64,000 nt of DNA. Source: Drosophila pseudoobscura (Eukaryota > Arthropoda > Insecta > Diptera > Drosophilidae). Under the pieces are notes generated by a model. The model saw only the letters and a list, made by a program, of their open reading frames with translations. It was not told the DNA's origin and did not search any database. How positions within the stretch are numbered: the first letter of the stretch is position 1; the number at the start of each line of letters is the position of its first letter. Of this stretch, positions 40,048 to 51,393 are shown piece by piece. The stretch spans positions 18,361,001 to 18,425,000 of the forward strand of contig NC_046683.1 of assembly GCF_009870125.1 (NCBI RefSeq). The letters run 5' to 3'. The translations under genes and the position numbers were made by a program.

Positions 40048-41165
40048 ATGTCATCAAATGAGAATAAGATTCTGATGAAGGCCGACCTACAGAACCCAGA
40101 GGGAAGTCGCAATCGCAACATGCAGTCTAACGCTGAGAAAGGTAAGCTTTAAGATGAATTTAAGATCCAGGATCCTCTGTCAACAGCCTTGATGCCACTG
40201 CAGAGAACCCTCTACAAGAAGATGACCTATCGCGCCTGGCGCCCATTGAGCGCGAATACTTTATGCGCATCAATCGAAAGGAGCAGTCGACTAGTGTGAA
40301 CCAGCCGGAGAATTGGCGGGCCCGGCCACCGCTATCCCCAGCCGAGCCATCACGCAACAGGAGTGGCACTTATGGGGCTCGTGGTAGAGCATCTGGAGCT
40401 GAGGATGAACTATTTCCAGACCCTTTCGGGTCGGGCCCCATGTATCAGGAGCCGCCGAACTTTGCCTTGGTACTGACTTGGTCCTCCTACCTTAAGAAAC
40501 GTCGTGCGACCGTTTATGGAGTACGTGCAGCATTGGGGATGTCTCCAGCTGAGAACATGCCACCAATTGAAAACTGGCGCGATCGCCCAGCACCACAATT
40601 TGCAATAGATGCAGGAACCGCTCCAGGCAGCAACTGGCGCCGACACTTAGATCAGAACAATGATCGCCGCCAGTCGAACTCGACTAGCTTCAATCAAGGC
40701 AATCGCAGCCAGGGACATCGCGGCACTCCGACTAGTGCCGCAGAACTGTTCCGTGGCAGCCAGGGGCAACAGACGCGCGCCCGGTCGGAATTCCAGGGCC
40801 ACCAGCAGTGGGATCGGGAGCGGGATCGGGAGCGGGAGCGGGAGCGGGAGAGGGAGCCCCGCCAGAACTATGGGCCACATGGCCAACGCAACCAGTGGAC
40901 TAACTCTGGCTTTTACGATCCACCGACACGCAACGATGGCCGCAATTACCACGGCCGAAACCAAAACCAAGCACCGGGAAACCGAGGAAACCCAAATGGC
41001 TTGAACGGCGCCACAGGAGGGCAGGCCGCCCATCGCCGAGGAGAGGCCTCTCGGGGATTGATCTCACTGAGCGGATTCCAGCGGACTCGAAGCTTTGGCC
41101 CGTCTTTAAATGACCGTCCTCCTCCAGGCAATGGCGCCAACCCTGGACGACGCGGCTCGTCGTAA
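40048..41165 (+). CDS. Unrecognised Arg-rich, low-complexity protein with NWR motifs, two exons
   Basis: Exons 40048-40141 and 40204-41165 give 351 residues. The 62-nt intron (donor G/GTAAGC, acceptor CTGCAG/A, phase 1) is the only donor-acceptor pair of normal length that joins the two frames; a nearer CAG would give a 29-nt intron, too short. The ATG has a good fly context (GGCAAAATG). Codons are GC-ending, unlike the flanks. ENWRxRP occurs at about residues 67-73 and 154-160, and NWRR near 175. A less biased block, about 103-145 (PMYQEPPNFALVLTWSSYLK), may be folded. Residues about 235-249 are a DR/ER run encoded by a GGGAGC/GGGATC repeat. The C-terminal third is rich in Asn, Gly, Arg and Pro and ends GRRGSS. 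No signal peptide or membrane span. The composition suggests an RNA-binding disordered protein, but I do not recognise the family. The neighbour at 41495 is on the same strand, 330 bp away. Confidence 0.8.
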
Positions 41166-41432
41166 TACAAATTACAATTATAATAATTAATAATTAAATT
41201 GTCAAAGATTTCTTCCGTTTAAATGCTATACGACTTTTATGGGGTACTAGATCTGGCTACATTCAAAGTCAACTCTTGACCAAGTAGGCTGGGATTTGAG
41301 CACCCTGTCAGTAGACTGGCTATCTAATCATTGTCATTCAGACAGTCAAGCAACTACACCGTTTCGAATCTAGTTTTGGATTTTGAAATATTTTTTCCGG
41401 ACTAGGAAATTATTTTTCTGATCGAAAATCAG

Positions 41433-41493
41433 GTAAGGCCCTTGATATCTGGATTGCAATCATTTGAATACCGCTGGGACTCGCAACCAATAG
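41433..41493 (+). other. 5'UTR intron of the 41495 gene
   Basis: Donor CAG/GTAAGG at 41433 and acceptor CAATAG at 41493 define a 61-nt intron of the typical Drosophila size, ending 1 nt before the ATG. This implies a transcript start upstream of 41430, in the AT-rich leader around 41380-41430. Confidence 0.55.
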
Positions 41494-41494
41494 A

Positions 41495-41911
41495 ATGTCC
41501 AATCTGATGAGCCAGCAAGATTGCGACAAGATCAAAAAGAGGCTCTACAACAGGGTGGGGCCACATCCCGGCTGCAGCGATCCAGCAATGGCCTGGCCAA
41601 AGTCACTGGCCAACTGCCCCGAAATGGCCAAGCTGTCAATCAAACCAGAACCAATCACCGATGGACACGATCGCGGTCAGATGCTGACCATCGGTCTTCT
41701 GTTAGCCGATCAATTGGCCGAACCGAAGAAAGAAAATCCGATCTGGCCCTCGAGTGCGGAGGTCGAGAAGCGCCTCCGCTCGACTGGCATCTACAAGAAC
41801 CGCTTGGTTGCCCCCCCTCCAGTCTTTGCCGCAGCCACTGAATGCGCTGGGGACCCAGGCGCCAACGATTGCCGCAATTGGAGGGCGACTGAGGACACAT
41901 TCTCCAATTAG
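41495..41911 (+). CDS. Unrecognised 138-residue protein
   Basis: Single coding exon, 138 residues, preceded by what looks like a 5'UTR intron ending 1 nt before the ATG. Codons are GC-ending and contrast with the AT-rich flanks. The protein starts MSNLMSQQDCDKIKKRLYNR, is fairly hydrophilic, has five or six Cys (including one in GCSDPAMAWPKS and one in ANCPEM), a segment that looks helical (DRGQMLTIGLLLADQLAEP, about 64-82), and ends RNWRATEDTFSN. There is no signal peptide, membrane span or recognised domain. It lies 330 bp after the NWR-motif gene in the same orientation, and the shared NWR near its C-terminus hints weakly at common ancestry. The 3' flank has no AATAAA; a variant AATTAAA lies near 42053. 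The next 2 kb is transposon debris. Real gene likely; function unknown. Confidence 0.7.
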   Translation: MSNLMSQQDCDKIKKRLYNRVGPHPGCSDPAMAWPKSLANCPEMAKLSIKPEPITDGHDRGQMLTIGLLLADQLAEPKKENPIWPSSAEVEKRLRSTGIYKNRLVAPPPVFAAATECAGDPGANDCRNWRATEDTFSN

Positions 41912-42230
41912 TGGCTAGTGGCTAGCCACTCTCTCCCACCGACTCTCCTCTCCATCCACTACAGATTCGCTTCCATCTTGGCCACACCACAAATTATGAT
42001 AATACGCAATTTCCCTGTAACATGTCAAATTTTATCGTCGTTTCGTTCTGCAAATTAAAACATATTGTGTATGTGATTGAGCCCATGTTTTTTTTGCATG
42101 CAAGAAGCGACTAAAATAACTAATTGAAACTCTGAGCGAATAGTACTGCCAGTAGATTAAAACCAAAGGTGTAATTACCTCCATGCAGTAAACCGCAAAC
42201 AACAACCGCATTTGACAGGTTTGTTCTATT

Positions 42231-42430
42231 TTAATACCCGTTACTCGAAGATTCTGGGTAGTGGATGTTGTGGATGTGGGTGGGTGCAACACCCAGAAGG
42301 AAGCACTATCGACCCCAAATGACTGTCCATCTAGATAAGCGCCTAGATTTCAGAGTCTAAGGCAACCAAATTTTGTATCCAGACTCTGTGATGTCACAGT
42401 GTTACCCGTGTATTTCGCCCCGACCTTATT
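42231..42430 (+). mobile_element. DINE-1/INE-1-like (Helitron-derived) fragment
   Basis: Begins with ATACCCGTTACTCG, the hallmark start of Drosophila DINE-1/INE-1. About 50 nt on comes CAGAAGGAAGC followed by ATCGACC, and further on GCAACCAAATTTTGTATCC then GACTCTGTGATGTCACA, all in the order and spacing I recall for that family. No ORF, as expected for a non-autonomous Helitron. The internal divergence and the 3' end are uncertain. Confidence 0.65.
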
Positions 42431-42782
42431 GCTGTTCATTTCCCCGCGAATATTGGTGTATTTCACGATCATCGATGGTTATGGACATTAATGACATATA
42501 AATAGGCATGAAGTGGGTCTATACAGATTGCAGCGTCATACTTGCTCGTCTAATTTGAAATATATTTTATACTCATATGGATTGAATGAAAAATGTTAGC
42601 ATAGACATAGACCCTTTACGTAAGCCCAGAAACCGAAAAGGAAATAGTCGACTAATGCCAGCAATTATAAAGCCTTCACATGCAGAATGTGATTATATGT
42701 GTACAGCGATTGATAAGTTACGGGGTATCCAACAAGAACAAACCTTTTTTACAACTAAGTGTTCATGGAAATGGAATGTATG

Positions 42783-43047
42783 TTATTGAAGTGAACTAAT
42801 GTGCAAGGATGCCTCTATCTCACGATATGTCACATGTCGATCTTGCTCTATCCGTTCCCACACTCCATCGATGAAATGATTTCAGACGACCTTCACGGAA
42901 CTTGTCATCGACTGAACTACGACCACGATTAAATTCTGCATACCAGCGATTATCTGTCGTTTTTGATGGTGCTTTCTCGACATACAAAGAACTAAGTTCA
43001 TCAACACTTTCTTGTTGGGATAATCCGCGCCGAAAGTTGTGAAAACT
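42783..43047 (-). mobile_element. Mariner transposase fragment, degraded
   Basis: Minus-strand translation from 43047 gives the N-terminal DNA-binding region of a mariner (IS630/Tc1-mariner, D,D34D) transposase: NFRRGLSQQESVDELSSLYV, then APSKTTDNRWYAEFNRGRSS and DDKFREGRLKS. After a one-base frameshift near 42872 it continues IDGVWERIEQDRHVTYREIE until a stop at 42783. The catalytic D,D34D domain is absent, so only the paired helix-turn-helix part remains. It sits between the DINE-1-like piece and the gypsy-like remnant. I did not find terminal inverted repeats. Inactive. Confidence 0.8.
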
Positions 43048-43285
43048 AATCTAACGAAAACCCTTTCAAAAACCAATTCTACATATAAACATTGTACGTA
43101 CATACATATATGCTAAAAAATGACAAAGCCTTTTATGGCGTTGTCAGATTTTACGTATTGGCATTAGTATTGCCAATTCCAGATACATAAATAGCAGCCC
43201 TCCTATATTTGTGAGCAAAGGCGTTGCTGGGTTGGCTGGCTCATGATGTGGTATTAATTGTAATTAATTAATTAATTGTAAGAAT

Positions 43286-43990
43286 GTGGCATTCAGAGAG
43301 CAGCCAAGTGGATATTCAGCAGCAGAGAGAGAGACAAGAATGCTTGCAACAGGCCATTATACGAGAATCTACTCTGACTTCTGGAGTAATGTTGCACTAG
43401 TCAAAGCGAAGGATTCAACTCAGGGGCTGTGTGTAGACTACCGTGTCGTAGATACGATGGTACTTTAAGATCGATTCGCAGTTTGTTGGTTGTTAGAGAA
43501 ATTCTAAAGCAGGACAATATCTTTTGGCAGTACCAAATTGTACAGCAAAGAAAATAATAATAAACTAACACAACTTTGGCCACATGGGAACGGCGAAAAT
43601 AGATGTTTCACATACCACATTTTGAGAATAAAGTTAAGCAGGTCATCTACAATCAGAAGTTACATAGGCAGGAGGATTATTTGCTATCACTTGGATCCCT
43701 TGGGTTAGTTGGACACAGCATCGCGGGTCTGAAAAAATTTGTCAAATTAAATGAATTACATTTTCGGCATCCCGCAGAGAATTTTAAGCCATAACGGACA
43801 GATCGAACTGGTTAATAGAGCTATCATTACAGTACTTTCAAAGGCGTCAGCCCCGGAACCCAATGTCGAGAAATACGGCATCCAAGACCGACAGGTCCTG
43901 CTGAAGACCAGGCACTGGCTCCTCTCTGTGGGAGACAGCGCAGACGGCAACCAAATTTCAGGATACTCTTTGATGTAGACTGAAATCTCG
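43286..43990 (+). mobile_element. Ty3/gypsy-like LTR retrotransposon remnant (RT and integrase pieces)
   Basis: About 43340-43490 carries a reverse transcriptase N-terminal motif: YSDFWSNVALVKAKD, then LCVDYR, and after a stop DRFAV, matching the LVKKKDG...CVDYR...DRFPV block. From about 43680 comes integrase: HLDPLG, then FGIPQRILSHNG (43760-43795) joined directly to QIELVNRAIITVLSKA. In intact elements about 30-40 residues separate these two motifs, so there is an internal deletion, apparently between two Asn-Gly pairs. SAPEPNVEKYGIQDRQV follows. Several stops and frameshifts; everything between RT and integrase is lost. No LTRs recognised. Confidence 0.7.
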
Positions 43991-44039
43991 CCGGTCAGGA
44001 TGTCTGTGTCGAAGGCTTCCCCCTCATGGAACCCCAAGC

Positions 44040-45700
44040 GAATAGTGCGGTCTGTCTACTCATACGGCTTTGTCATTATTCATTGGAAAATAATAAAGAT
44101 GTATTTAATTAATTTACTTCGTACTGGTATGCAAAAGTTGTTATTAATTAAAAAGTCAACGGCACCTTGTCAAAAGGCCCCCAGGGCCTCGAACGAATTG
44201 ATGGCAAGTGCCTCGAGGCCGAAAAATATCCAGAAATTGCGGTCAATATAAGACCACACTCATAGATGGGTGGCAGGGGAGGGTTTCACCTCTGGAAATA
44301 ATTATCATAAAGTGTCAGCTCTGACACAACCAGGTTTTCCGTGCAATTAAAGCCAGACTTTTTGTTCAGCAGAATGTGTACTTTTTCAATAAGCTTACTA
44401 CCCTTTTGAAACCTTTATTTCATATGACTCAGAAAATCAGTCCCGGTCGGCCCATTACAATTTTAAAATACATTTATCATAAAATAGTCCGAATAAAGTG
44501 AAACCATTCTGAGCAGCATGAGCTCTATAATCCGAATGTGCAACATATCGTTAAAATCTATACAATTCGGGCACTGTTGCAGAGTTATTGAAAATCTTAT
44601 TGCTTAATTTTTGGGGTGAGGATGAACTTCGGGAAGGAGTGTAAAAACTATCAGCATACTCCAGGCAATGGATATTTATAGTTATGCCGACGACGAGAGC
44701 CATTGCATTTAGTTACTTGTTGATTGATGAATGACGTTTCGGAATCTCTTGAATTCCGTGCATTAAATATTGATGGCATTGTGTCGAATGGAGGAATATT
44801 CGACTGAGTTTTTGGACTACTCCACTCGGCAAAACCTATAATATATAAAGACTGCGGCAGAGCAACCGCAACGGTTTGTTCTTTGAACTGAAACAGAAGC
44901 AGAAACAGGTGCCATTCAGTGTGGAGTAATCCCAAATACAGATACCAAACACTACTCGAGTGGTTTATGTGGGCCACATGACAGGGTACTGGGACTGGCA
45001 CTGGCGTCACTTAATTACGAGTATGGCCATGCTAAGATCTAAATGGTAACTAAACCGATGATAGATGCAGTCTCTTGAGCTGTCTGCTTGTCTCCAGGGC
45101 CTTGTGTCTTGTGTCTGTGTGCATTTACGGCCGCAGATTTATGAGCAGCTAATTTACTAAGCTAATTTGTTGAAATTTAAATACACTTGCAGCTGCCGGA
45201 GGCAGTGACAGCCTGATGCCCGGCATGTTGTGACACTTTTCAAAATGAGATTTTCCCTTTCCCGATTCCCCAGGCACTGAGTGGATGAGTGGCTGAGTGG
45301 CTGAGTGGATGAGTGGCTGTGTGGGTGTTGAGCTGTTGATGCCACACGTTCTACATTCGCCGTCGTCCGTCGCCCACGTTGACGCTGGCATCACCTCACA
45401 CGCACAACGCAATTCCGTATGCAAATGTACCAGAGTATGTCCGGCTTGGTCCGGTCCGTACCCGACCACCAGCAGAGCTTATCTCTCCGGTACGAGTCGA
45501 GCAGCGACGTCCCACAACAATGGTGCACCTGCATCCAAGCCTTGGGCTTGGGATGGGCCAGGAGACAGCGAAAATGTCACGAGAACAACTGTCCACCGAA
45601 GGACTGAAATTAAGGAGCACTAGAAGGGGGTATCTCTGCTTAGTCGCTCGCATTTCTAGTCACTTTCGGCACTTGTGATTAAACCTAATCATAATCGGTT
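44040..45700. other. Spacer after the transposon cluster
   Basis: No supported gene. It may still include unrecognisable parts of the elements at 42.2-44.0 kb; the GAGTGG repeat is at 45.3 kb. Confidence 0.5.
45279..45322 (+). repeat. GAGTGGATGAGTGGCT repeat
   Basis: Alternating GAGTGGAT and GAGTGGCT units, about five and a half copies. Confidence 0.8.
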
Positions 45701-45707
45701 CTTTCAG

Positions 45708-46090
45708 AGGGCTATGCGATCGCGGAATCAAAAATCACGACTCTCGCAGGAAGTTTCTTGACGATTTTTGTTCAGTTTGTCGAAGGCGAGAAGTTTCCGA
45801 CTTCAACGGTGGGGATTTCAGGATCACCGAATCTCTACCGACGCACACGTTTTAATGAGAAAGCCCAGCTGTTGGAAAACGCGGTAATACTGCTGGGCTA
45901 TAGCGCACTCTGAATACTCTTGAAAGTGCTGACCAGATCATAGTAGAACGCAGCGAAATGCTGTCCGTAAGAGTGTAATGAAAGTGTTTGCAAATCGCAC
46001 AAGGCCGGCGGAAGCTGTGCAAGAGAAAAGAGCAGGCTCATCCGCTAGTTGGCAGTCCCGCGTCGAAACGGGTGTTGATATGCCCCTGGG
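45708..46090 (+). pseudogene. Unidentified coding-like remnant
   Basis: After a splice-acceptor-like CTTTCAG at 45707 a 67-codon open frame reads, in part, GYAIAESKITTLAGSFLTIF, FVEGEKFPTS, NLYRRTRFNEKAQLLENAVI. It hits a stop at 45911. A frame change continues NTLESADQIIVERSEMLSVR to a second stop near 45977, and another frame then reads MKVFANRTRPAEAVQEKRAG. The succession of protein-like segments in shifting frames suggests a decayed exon or element ORF. I recognise no family, and chance cannot be excluded. Confidence 0.25.
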
Positions 46091-46117
46091 TCCGTCTGCA
46101 ATAGTTGATAGTGTTCT

Positions 46118-46166
46118 GGATGGGACTGGGACTGGGACTGGTACTGGGACTCGGACTGGGCCCGGT
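46118..46166 (+). repeat. TGGGAC hexamer repeat
   Basis: Seven to eight TGGGAC-like hexamers with TGGTAC and TCGGAC variants; responsible for the overlapping frames on both strands here. Confidence 0.8.
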
Positions 46167-46169
46167 TGT

Positions 46170-49100
46170 GGACTATGGGAAAACGAGGGCCAACAAATGT
46201 TACACGTATTCATTTCAAGCGTTTTTATGCGTTGCTTGGCTTTTGTTTTTACCATGTCCTAGCCACTGTCCACAATCATTGGGCCTGACACAGTTTTTGT
46301 TGCCACACAGTGGCATGTCCTGCACTCCTTCTCCCTCTCTCTCTCTCTCTCTCTTGTCGTGTTTCCCTCTGTCCCTCTTTATAGAAGGGGGAGCGGAGCT
46401 TTGTGCCTTTTTGTTACTTTAGTGGACTCCTCAACTGCCTGGCTGGATGACTGGTCGGCGTGGCATGGCATGGCGTGGCGTGGCGTGGCGTGCCTGTGCG
46501 CTGACAGTAAATGCTGAAAATTGAGTGCAACTTGTCGTAACTTTATTTTCAAATATATGCGGAAGGGACTAACCAGACAATGCACAAAACTCGCACTCGC
46601 ACTCGCACTACATGGCCACCATCACTTTCACAGCATGGCCACACTCAATGAGATATGTGTGGCGGGGCGCATTTAACATGCGAAGGCCAGGCGACGAGCT
46701 CGTCCAATTCAAAGGACATTCAGTAGAACTTGGACTTGGACTTCAGTAGAACTACCTAGAGAATAGATATGTATGTGTGTATATAGTAGATCCATCAGGT
46801 CTCTTAAAATAATGTATCAAAACTTTTAGATTTCGGATGACTTAAGCGACTTAAGCGTCCCTTGGGTCTCCGGGTTTTCACATACAAATGGTTTATCTGT
46901 TCCTAGGTCCTCAGATGAAGACTTTCATCTTGGAGGCAGTAGTGATGTCTGTGAATAAGGATCTACTGCTTTGCCTGAGCGTATCCTACAGGAGTTCAAC
47001 GGTTGACACATTTGTCGCCTGCCCCATTCGCTTGGGTGCTGCACATACTCGTAGATACATATGTATCCATGTTGGACTCGTGTGTGTGTGCGCTAAGTGT
47101 TTTGCAACAAAGTTTTTACGTGCTTTTGTCTGTACCTCTTTGCCATATCCTTGCCGCTACCGTTGCAGGTCCTGCGCCCATCAGATCTCCTGGTCCGGGC
47201 CTGGGTCTCGGTCTGCGTCTGTGTCTGGGCTTGGGTCTGGTCCCGGTCCGGGTCCGGGGGCTTTTCACCATCTCCATCTCCGTTGTTGGTCTCGTCTGCA
47301 TAAGCTATGCGGTTGCCTGTCGCCTATCAGGCCAGGGACCTTACCAAACCTCACTCCCTCTGAGTCGTTCTCGTTCTGCGGTAAATTTAACGAATATGCA
47401 AGTCCTGGCCTGCTCCTGCTACTGCTCCCGTTGCTCCCTGCTCGTGTTTTACCTACAGATCCTGCTCCATTACCCCGTTCAGACGTTCATAAGTTAGCTG
47501 CAAAATTGTTTAAATTTGAGGCTTGGCTTGGCCTGGCACATACTCACCGACCGACACATTGACCGACACACAACCCAGACACCCAAACGATCAACTTTGT
47601 CTTTCGTTCTTTAAGTTTGAAACACTTTACCGACCAGCCACGCCCTTAGGTCAGTCCCTGTCCAGTCCCAGCCCCAGCCCCAGTCCCAGCCCCAGCCCCA
47701 GCTCCAACACACGACAAATCAACTGGCAATCAATGGCCATTGGTGTCCCACTCTCGTGCCTTCGTAGTATCCAATAAATTGCAAGACATTCCACTTTTAC
47801 CGTAACCGTAACCGTTACCTTTACCGGTACCGTTACCCAACGGCGAACGGAAATTCCTGCCCCTGCCTCCTGCCTCCTGCGCCCAAGTACCGATAAACAG
47901 TGTCGGGCCAGGGCTGCCACACCCCCTATTTCGTGTGTCTGTGCTCCACACTTCAATTTAGACGCTGAACAAAAAATGTATATGTGCATAAGGATGGCTA
48001 CTTGCAGATCTATCCTTCCTCAGAACCCACATACGATATATTATGATAGGTCCATGGCTTTCAACTACTTCGCATAGATCGTGTTCCTATATATGTAGAC
48101 TTGATTGACTGTGATCATCATCCTATCTTGATGGCTCCAAAGGTGCTATGACGATTGAGGCAGTACTTCATTCGCCATAGCTTTCCAGCAGAGAAATTAG
48201 CGTGCTTCTCTTGGGAGCCCTGCACCCCATTTTCGTGCATCAAATCGAGTCTGGGCGGCAGATTTTTTTTAGTCGTTTGAATGCCACAGACTTACAGTAT
48301 ATGGTAGCAAAGCTGCACATCTCCTGGCACCCGGACGCATACTCCATCAAAAGCTAAAGTTATATCGAAGGTATATGGTACGTATGCAGGTGTGTGCATC
48401 ATGAGAGGGTCGGTGGAGAGAGCAGACTTCTTTGAGTTTGCATATCTTTGCCTGGCCAATTTGAATATTGTAACAAGAAAGAAAAACCCCCTAAAAATAA
48501 GGATAAAAGGGAGAGAAAACCCTAACAGACTGCAATACAACGAAGCATTGATACGCTGCAAAGGGAATCGCTGGTGGCTAGAATGCCTGGATGATTCTGG
48601 ATGATTCCCAATTCGATGGGAAATTTCCAAGAAAACGTCGAAAAGCATAATAGCCATTAGCCTATACTCGCTAGATTCCCATTGACTCTTAAAATAAGTT
48701 GAACTTGCCAGGAAGAATATCTTTACATTTCTCCCAAAGGTATCCAAGGCGCACGAATGCCATTGGACCATGGGGAATTCGACGAAAAATGTTACGGAAA
48801 AATGGCCATTTGATTGGGTGTTGTTAGAACACATAATCACATCCTTCCTAATGCTATTCCCTATGGAGATATCCCCCTCTGAATAATGCCAAAGCTGGGC
48901 AAGGAATTCGCTGATAAATTTCCAAAAAAGTCCCAAAATCCTTGGGTAATTGCTAGGAAAAATGATACCCTTTCTCCAATGTACACAAAAAACCCACACA
49001 TGCAAAGAAGCCCATTGTACGGGCAATTCTATTCTCGACTGGAATTTTGGTATGAGTGTGGGTCCGTTGAATACCACACACACACACACACTTACACACA

Positions 49101-51362
49101 TACATCTCTTTCGAGACGGCACACAATCGCCTTATTTATCATACATCAATGTAAGAGTACTCGGGCAGGCACCTTGGCCTTTGATAGTGCCATCTGAACG
49201 GAGGTAAAAAGCGGAGCAAGCTCGGAATTGTAGCAGAAATTTCTAGTCCTAACCCTGCGGCCCAAAAGAGGCCTAAAGAGAGGCAAGAATTTTCTACCAA
49301 TTGCCTTTGCTTTGTGTCAGACATCTGCCAAGCAATTTTCGGCTTAATTTGTCAAAGAATATTTGCGTGAAGTTTTCAATATCCCAGCTGTGGGAGGTCA
49401 CGGCGGTTACAGGAACTGGCAGCAAAGAGATTTTGTTCAAGGAATTTCCGCCCTGTCTAACATTTACGCTTTGGGATTAATTGACACAACACATCCCTGG
49501 TGTAAGAGGCGGCGGACTTGCACAGGAGCAGGCGATGCCGTCAACAGGTGCCGCAATGCACAAAAGTAAAATTCCACTCTGAATCTGTTTGCAGTGACGA
49601 AGCTCAGATACCCATGCCCCACATTTTGTATACTACTAGTTTCCTTTCTCTTCCTGAAACACTTCACATACCTTTCCTTTTGCGTAATTACTAGAAATAT
49701 TTTGGTACTTAATTCGAGTTTCGATATCTATGAAAACACTGCCAGAATCATCACCAAAATCAAACATACGGTCTTTAAGATATAAGCCAAAAAAAGACCA
49801 GACGTTACGTCACCAAAAACAGAAGTGGTTTTTAAAGTTGAGGTAGAAATTTTCATACATATATACGAAATATTCAGTGTTATTTTTCCAAGCTACCAAA
49901 TATTTTTCGGTTGTTTTCTAGTTATCTTGCATCTGGCATTCCGGGGTAATACAAATTTAAAAATACACCATAAGCCGTGTTTAGGCCAGTATTCAGTAAT
50001 GCTTTTTTTCTATTGGCAGTTCTATCAAAATAGCAAAAGCATACTGCAAAAATAATGAAATATTACTATGTTATTATATTATATTATATATGAATATATG
50101 GCATAGTTCTTCAATTGATATGAAGCTCAATTAAACCATTTTCATTGCTCCATCTGCGGATTTCTTATAGGAAAATTTGACTTCGTTCCTTGACTTGTGA
50201 AGTTTTTTCTGTGATCAAAACTATCATACCCTCTGCCAGGGTATCACCACGTGTCGAACCAGACGCAAAAGAAAAGCCAATCAAATTGAGCACTACATTA
50301 AATGCAAATAAAATATAAACATTTTTAGGGATATATTTTGACAGCGAATCAAAATTAATCCCTCTCTCTGTGCTATTTGATATCTGAGACCGTTGGCACC
50401 CGTCATTCCTAGGGCGAAAAATAATAATGCATTGGGAGCATAATGATGTGCTTGTACAAATGGCAACATAATTAATTTGTATTATTTATTGAATCACATG
50501 TCCGACGCTTCAAATGAAAATGGATTTTAATTGAATGCATATGAAGGGGATGAAAACCTTCAGCCCCGCCCTGCCCGTCCCATCCGGGCCGGGACTAAGT
50601 TGTTTCGAATTTCCATGTGCAAATATTTAACTCAATTATTAGCTCAATGAGCAGTGATATCACTGATTTAAATATTTATCCAGAATATATTTACACATTT
50701 GTGCATGAATTGTATTTTCACAGCCAATAAATACGACAAATAAAGTCATTCTCACATCATCATCGGCACATCATGAGTGCCATAAATATACTCGTATATA
50801 TATATATATATATATATTTATTTTAAACTAATTAAGACAGTCATAAAATGGTCACCAAATATCTACACACCAGTGCCGACAATAAAGCATTTTTTAATGT
50901 CACACAAGTGTTTGTACGACCGCCCATTCGGCTGTTTCGGCGACTATTAACATATCCATAAATATTTTGAATGTATCACAATTAGGCTGTTCTCTGTTGG
51001 ATAATCGTAAATCATTCAAAAGTCAGTTTTGCAATGCAGAGATTCGGTTTGGGCTCTGGGTCCTGCGTCCTGGGTCCTGGGTCCTGGGAAATCTCTAAGC
51101 TCTTATGTACATACACCAGCTTCGTTTCTGGGTATTGGTTTGGCTAATTGCAACGGAATGCAGCTGTTTGGGCTGCCTTCTGGCTATTTTTGATAGGATC
51201 TATGAGCAACACTGTAACACACACACACACACACACAGCTCTGTCTGGCGACACCATGTCGGTACGTCGCTCTGTCGCCTTGGACCATGCCATTCGTGTG
51301 TGTCTGTCCGTCCCGTGGCTGTCATTCCGTCGCCTCGTGTTTGTTTGCCCTGGCTTTGTGGC

Positions 51363-51393
<31 letters not shown>

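Noticed and set aside
48292..49122. 276-codon minus-strand open frame
   Set aside because: No codon bias, no recognisable domain, no splice or start context; starts within an AC repeat. Possibly chance in AT-moderate DNA.
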